A DNA stretch of 8,887 nt, taken from an uncultured Clostridia bacterium (GTDB lineage Bacteria > Bacillota > Clostridia > UBA1381). The notes under the pieces are model-generated. The model was not told the origin of the DNA and did no database searches. It saw only the letters and a list, made by a program, of their open reading frames with translations. Positions 5,565-8,887 of the stretch are shown here, one piece after another. Numbering within the stretch: the stretch's first letter is position 1; the number at the start of each line of letters is the position of its first letter. The translations under genes were made by a program, and so were the position numbers. The stretch lies in the NCBI GenBank assembly GCA_905235885.1, contig CAJONM010000128.1, forward strand, positions 1 to 8,887. Direction: 5' to 3'.

Positions 5565-7646
5565 TCACGCTTTCTTTTTTCTCTTTTTTTCGTATTTGCA
5601 TTCCTTGTTGGCGCAATATATCCTTGCGCCTCTGCCGAAATGCCTTAACAATATTCCGCCGCAGTCGGGGCATTTTTCGCTTTTTATCGGTGTATCCCAT
5701 GTTGTAAATTCGCATTTTGGCCAATGCTCACAGCTGAAATACTTTTTCCCCTTCTTTGTCTGCTTTGTAAGGATCTCGCCGCCGCAGTCGGGGCATGCTA
5801 CTCCCGTTCCAACGCGTATCGGCTTCGTGTTCTTGCATTCGGGATAGCCGGGACAGGCAAGGAATTTGCCAAATCTTCCGACCTTATATACCATCATTCT
5901 TCCGCATTTTTCGCACTGAACATCCGATACGACATCCTTTATCTCCACTTTTTCTATGTCGCGCTTTGCCTTTGACAATGTTTTTTCAAAGTCGGGATAA
6001 AAATCGGATAAAACGGCTACCCAGCCGGTTTTTCCTTCCTCTACATCGTCAAGCTCCTGCTCCATGTGTGCGGTGAAAGCAACATCAACTATATCTTTGA
6101 AATTATCCTTCATAAGATCCGTTGTCAGGATACCGAGCTCGGTGGGGACAAGCTGTTTTTTCGATCTTTGCACATAGCCGCGCGATACGATCGTCGATAT
6201 AGTAGGCGCATATGTTGACGGTCTGCCTATGCCGTTTTCCTCAAGCTCGTGTATAAGGGACGCGTCGGAAAATCTTGCCGGCGGCTGTGTGAAATGCTGC
6301 TTGCTGTCTATGCTTACGAACGCCAGCTTTTCACTCTCCTCAAGCGGCGGTATAGTCTGGCTTTTTTCCTCCTTTTTATCGTCCGACTCGATATATACAT
6401 TCATATATCCTTTAAATTTAAGCTCGGAGCCTGTAGCCTTGAACTGATGTCCGTTGGCGGTTATGTCAACGCTCGTTACATGATAGACCGCGCTCTCCAT
6501 CTGACTTGCGGCAAATCGCTCCCATATAAGCTTATACAGCTTATATTGATCCGCCGTAAGCTTATCCTTAATGTCGTCGGGTCTTATCCTTATAGATGTC
6601 GGGCGTATAGCCTCATGCGCGTCCTGAGCGCTTTTTTTCGATCTGTATTGGCGTAATCTGACATTTTCCGCACCGTATTGCGCGGTAAGGAATGACTTTG
6701 CCTCGCCGAGCGCGTCCACTGCTATACGCAGTGAATCGGTTCTCATATATGTTATAAGACCTATCGTGCCTAATCTTCCGCCCAGTCTTACACCCTCGTA
6801 CAGCGTTTGCGCGACGCTCATTGTCCTGCTCGCCTGAAACGACAGCTTTCTTGACGCGTCCTGTTGCAATGTGCTTGTCGTAAACGGCGGCTGAGGATTG
6901 CGCTTCTTCATTCCTTCCTTTATGCCTTCGACAGTGAATTCGGCATCGGTAACATCTTTTGTGACCGCCTCTGCCTCCTCAAAGGAACGGAGCTTTCGCT
7001 CCTTTCCGTTCTCTCCGTAGTATCTGGCCGAAAACTGCTTGCGTGATTTTTTATCGCGCAGCTTAACATCTATCGTATGGAACTCCTCCGGAACAAACTC
7101 AAGTATCTCTTCCTCGCGGTCGCATATTAGTCTTGTCGCAACCGACTGCACTCTTCCGGCGCTCAGACCGCGCTTTATCTTTTCCCATAGTATAGGGCTG
7201 ATCTGATAGCCTACTATCCTGTCAAGCACGCGCCGCGCCTGCTGCGCGTCAACGAGCCGCATATCTATCGCTCTGGGATGCTTTATCGCATCCTTAACGG
7301 CGGTTTTTGTGATCTCATTAAATGTAACTCTGCATTTTGATGACGGGTCTATATCAAGCGCCCTTGCCAGATGCCAGCTTATGGCTTCTCCCTCTCGGTC
7401 CGGGTCGGTTGCAAGCAATACTTCATCTGCCTTTTTTGCTTCCTTTTTCAGTGACGCAAGCAGCTCTCCTTTGCCGCGTATGGTTATATATTTCGGTGCG
7501 AAGCTGTTATCAACATCGACACCTAAGGAGCTTTTCGGCAGGTCAATAACATGTCCCATTGATGCAACCACCTTATAATTTGCACCGAGATATTTTTGTA
7601 TTGTCCCTGCCTTTGCCGGAGATTCCACAATAAGTAATTTATTCAT
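5565..7646 (-). CDS. topA: DNA topoisomerase I (type IA)
   Basis: This 693-residue type IA topoisomerase relaxes negatively supercoiled DNA by cutting and passing single strands. The TOPRIM domain is at the N-terminus, with LLIVESPAKAGTIQKYLG at 4-21 (Glu8) and the acidic motif DPDREGE at 81-87 that binds magnesium. The catalytic tyrosine is Tyr300 in TYMRTDS. Other family blocks are HEAIRPT at 344-350 and the stretch around ENGIGRPSTYA (470-480). The C-terminus carries three four-cysteine zinc ribbons at about 578-604, 618-645 and 659-683, which bind DNA, and ends in a lysine-rich tail. Length and order are typical for Firmicutes. The ATG at 7646 has AAAGGA 11 nt upstream within the dprA end, so spacing is somewhat long. 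It lies 6 nt after dprA and 9 nt before trmFO, a common Firmicute order. Confidence 0.98.
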   Translation of the reverse strand: MNKLLIVESPAKAGTIQKYLGANYKVVASMGHVIDLPKSSLGVDVDNSFAPKYITIRGKGELLASLKKEAKKADEVLLATDPDREGEAISWHLARALDIDPSSKCRVTFNEITKTAVKDAIKHPRAIDMRLVDAQQARRVLDRIVGYQISPILWEKIKRGLSAGRVQSVATRLICDREEEILEFVPEEFHTIDVKLRDKKSRKQFSARYYGENGKERKLRSFEEAEAVTKDVTDAEFTVEGIKEGMKKRNPQPPFTTSTLQQDASRKLSFQASRTMSVAQTLYEGVRLGGRLGTIGLITYMRTDSLRIAVDALGEAKSFLTAQYGAENVRLRQYRSKKSAQDAHEAIRPTSIRIRPDDIKDKLTADQYKLYKLIWERFAASQMESAVYHVTSVDITANGHQFKATGSELKFKGYMNVYIESDDKKEEKSQTIPPLEESEKLAFVSIDSKQHFTQPPARFSDASLIHELEENGIGRPSTYAPTISTIVSRGYVQRSKKQLVPTELGILTTDLMKDNFKDIVDVAFTAHMEQELDDVEEGKTGWVAVLSDFYPDFEKTLSKAKRDIEKVEIKDVVSDVQCEKCGRMMVYKVGRFGKFLACPGYPECKNTKPIRVGTGVACPDCGGEILTKQTKKGKKYFSCEHWPKCEFTTWDTPIKSEKCPDCGGILLRHFGRGARIYCANKECKYEKKRKKKA

Positions 7647-7652
7647 TTAACG

Positions 7653-8753
7653 CTAAATCCTTTCACTAAAGTTTATTCCGTAAACATTATCGCCCTGCTT
7701 TTTTACAACGCCGCTTATTTCAAGCATCAAAAGTATCGATGCAAGATCGCCGCTCGATATTCCGACAATACGCGACAGCTCATCTATATGAGCGTTGCGC
7801 TCGGCTAAAGCCTTTACTATTTCGATCTCCGTCTCGTTAAGCCCTTCAAGGTTTACGGGTATCTTATCCTCTTCCTTCTTTTTCAGATCAAGATACGGGA
7901 AATCGTCTATTATGTCCTCGGCGCAGGTTATGAGCTTTGCGCCTTGCTTTATCAGCCTGTTAGAGCCTGTAAATCCCTCGTCGTATATGTCAGATGGTAT
8001 TACATATACATTCCTGTTTTCCTCGATGGCATGATTTGCCGTTATCAGCGAACCGCCCTTTTGCGGTGCCTGTCCGACCACCAAACCTAAGGAAAGCCCT
8101 GCCATTATCCTGTTCCGCTGCGGAAAATTCTGCTTCAGCGGCGGAGTACCGGGCGGAAACTCCGTTATGACAACGCCGCTTTCGGATATCTCTTCATATA
8201 GCAGACTATGTTCGGGCGGATATATAACATCAAGCCCACTGCCAAGCACCGCCGCCGTAATTCCGCCAACGCGCAGCGCGGCGCGTGCAGCAACGGAGTC
8301 TATCCCTCGCGCCATTCCGCTTACTATGATGATACCGTATTGAGCAAGCGATGCGACAATATCATCTGTCGCCTTGCGCCCGTAATCGGAGCAATACCTT
8401 GTTCCGACAACGGTAAGGGCGAACGATTCATTCCAATTTATATGCTGTCCCTTGCAGTAAAGCGCCAATGGTGCAACGGCAATATTTTTCAAATTGCGAG
8501 GATATTCCTCATCATCAGGCGTGATTATGTATCCGCCGATCTCGTCTATCGTTCGGCATACCTCTTCCGCCTTTTCAAGCGATTTGTCCGAAAGCAGCTT
8601 TTCAAGCTCAGGCGAAACATTGATCACACCGGTATAATCCTCAAGATCATAAACGGCCTCTGCGCCGCCTAAATAATTCACCAGACCAACGCGGTCATGC
8701 AGCGCGATCTCATCTTTCAGCGCAAGCCATACCCAGTAAACTCTATCCGCCAT
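7653..8753 (-). CDS. dprA: DNA processing protein DprA/Smf
   Basis: This 366-residue protein is the recombination mediator DprA (Smf). The family binds incoming single-stranded DNA and loads RecA during transformation; it is also widespread in bacteria not known to be competent. The Rossmann-like core is visible: VGTRYCSDYG at about 116-125, SGMARGID at 145-152, FPQRNRIMAGLS at 210-221, GGSLITA at 233-239 and GSNRLI at 263-268. A predicted helical N-terminal region (about 1-90) precedes it, and a winged-helix domain (about 306-363, LNETEIEIVKAL onward) follows. Start: an ATG at 8786 is open in frame, but GGGGAGG lies 8 nt before the ATG at 8753, so I chose 8753 (protein MADRVYW...). Several usually conserved residues differ: Ala156 where GIDxxAH has His, VVGQAP where VVEA is usual, and IPS where VPG is usual. 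topA follows 6 nt later. Confidence 0.93.
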   Translation of the reverse strand: MADRVYWVWLALKDEIALHDRVGLVNYLGGAEAVYDLEDYTGVINVSPELEKLLSDKSLEKAEEVCRTIDEIGGYIITPDDEEYPRNLKNIAVAPLALYCKGQHINWNESFALTVVGTRYCSDYGRKATDDIVASLAQYGIIIVSGMARGIDSVAARAALRVGGITAAVLGSGLDVIYPPEHSLLYEEISESGVVITEFPPGTPPLKQNFPQRNRIMAGLSLGLVVGQAPQKGGSLITANHAIEENRNVYVIPSDIYDEGFTGSNRLIKQGAKLITCAEDIIDDFPYLDLKKKEEDKIPVNLEGLNETEIEIVKALAERNAHIDELSRIVGISSGDLASILLMLEISGVVKKQGDNVYGINFSERI

Positions 8754-8887
8754 TTGGCAGCCCTCCCCTTTGCCGTACAGCCTCATACATGATTACCGCC
8801 GCGGCAACGGCGGCGTTCAGGGAGTCCGCTTTGCCGTATATCGGTATAATTATATGCTCACTTATTGCCAATATGTCACTCCCCACG
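8743..8887 (-). CDS. SpoU/TrmH-family RNA 2'-O-methyltransferase, C-terminal end (partial)
   Basis: Reading the minus strand from the window edge gives 47 in-frame residues ending in a TAG stop at 8745-8743. They contain the SpoU-family C-terminal motif: IPIYGKADSLNAAVAAA at residues 14-30 of the fragment, followed by MYEAVRQR. In this family that segment (IPxxG, SLN, AxxxxYE) forms part of the trefoil-knot SAM-binding site, and the enzymes methylate the 2'-OH of ribose in rRNA or tRNA using SAM. The upstream part, including any N-terminal substrate-binding domain, lies outside the window, so RlmB, TrmH and other subgroups cannot be separated. The gene overlaps the dprA start by 11 nt, and its last codons also carry the dprA ribosome-binding site. 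This suggests translational coupling. The frame does not reach a start inside the window. Confidence 0.88.
   Translation of the reverse strand, partial: VGSDILAISEHIIIPIYGKADSLNAAVAAAVIMYEAVRQRGGLPNGG
8762..8768 (-). promoter_or_regulatory. dprA: Ribosome-binding site of dprA (decides start)
   Basis: GGGGAGG on the minus strand lies 8 nt before the ATG at 8753 and inside the last codons of the upstream methyltransferase gene. It falls within the reading frame that begins at the alternative ATG 8786, which argues that 8753 is the true start. Confidence 0.75.

Noticed and set aside
8208..8672. Plus-strand open frame of 154 codons
   Set aside because: It is antisense to the conserved core of dprA and shows no domain. 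It is a shadow frame.
1..8887. CRISPR arrays, insertion sequences, tRNA or rRNA genes, phage or toxin-antitoxin modules
   Set aside because: Coding density is near complete on one strand with housekeeping and spore genes. I saw no spaced direct repeats, transposase motifs or tRNA-like stretches.

Overview
The window looks like a chromosomal segment from an endospore-forming Clostridia-type Firmicute with mid-range base composition. The main evidence is a germination protease gene (gpr), the Firmicute-type gene order dprA-topA-trmFO, a folate-dependent TrmFO (the form used by most Gram-positives), and a tandem pair of M16 peptidase genes like Bacillus ymfF/ymfH. Isoleucine is often encoded by ATA, which fits some gut Clostridia, but the genus cannot be named from this window.

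Every supported gene lies on the minus strand, so transcription runs from high to low coordinates. In that order: the C-terminal end of a SpoU/TrmH-family RNA 2'-O-methyltransferase (cut by the window edge, 8743-8887); dprA (start reset to 8753); topA; trmFO; a small membrane-anchored protein with a thioredoxin-like domain that lacks CxxC; gpr (start reset to 3719); an M16 protein of the YmfF type; an M16 metallopeptidase of the YmfH type (start reset to 1545); and the N-terminal 68 codons of an unrecognised single-span membrane protein that runs off the low end. Spacings are -11, 6, 9, 1, 56, 9, 38 and 51 nt, so this may be one long operon. The only real gaps for internal control are the 56 nt before gpr and the 38 and 51 nt around ymfH. 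No gene-free stretch exceeds about 60 bases, and all long plus-strand reading frames are shadows of these genes.

Functionally the upstream half is nucleic-acid housekeeping: RNA methylation, recombination mediator DprA, DNA topoisomerase I and tRNA m5U54 formation. The downstream half turns to spore and envelope-associated proteins: a thioredoxin-like anchor, the spore protease that degrades small acid-soluble proteins at germination, and a presumed two-subunit M16 protease in which one partner carries the zinc site and the other the R/Y motif.

I see no mobile element, CRISPR array, RNA gene or clearly new multi-gene system. The points most worth a second look are a perfect 10-bp dyad abutting the gpr ribosome-binding site, the complementary loss of active-site elements in the M16 pair, the thioredoxin-like protein without its redox motif, and several substitutions at normally conserved DprA positions.
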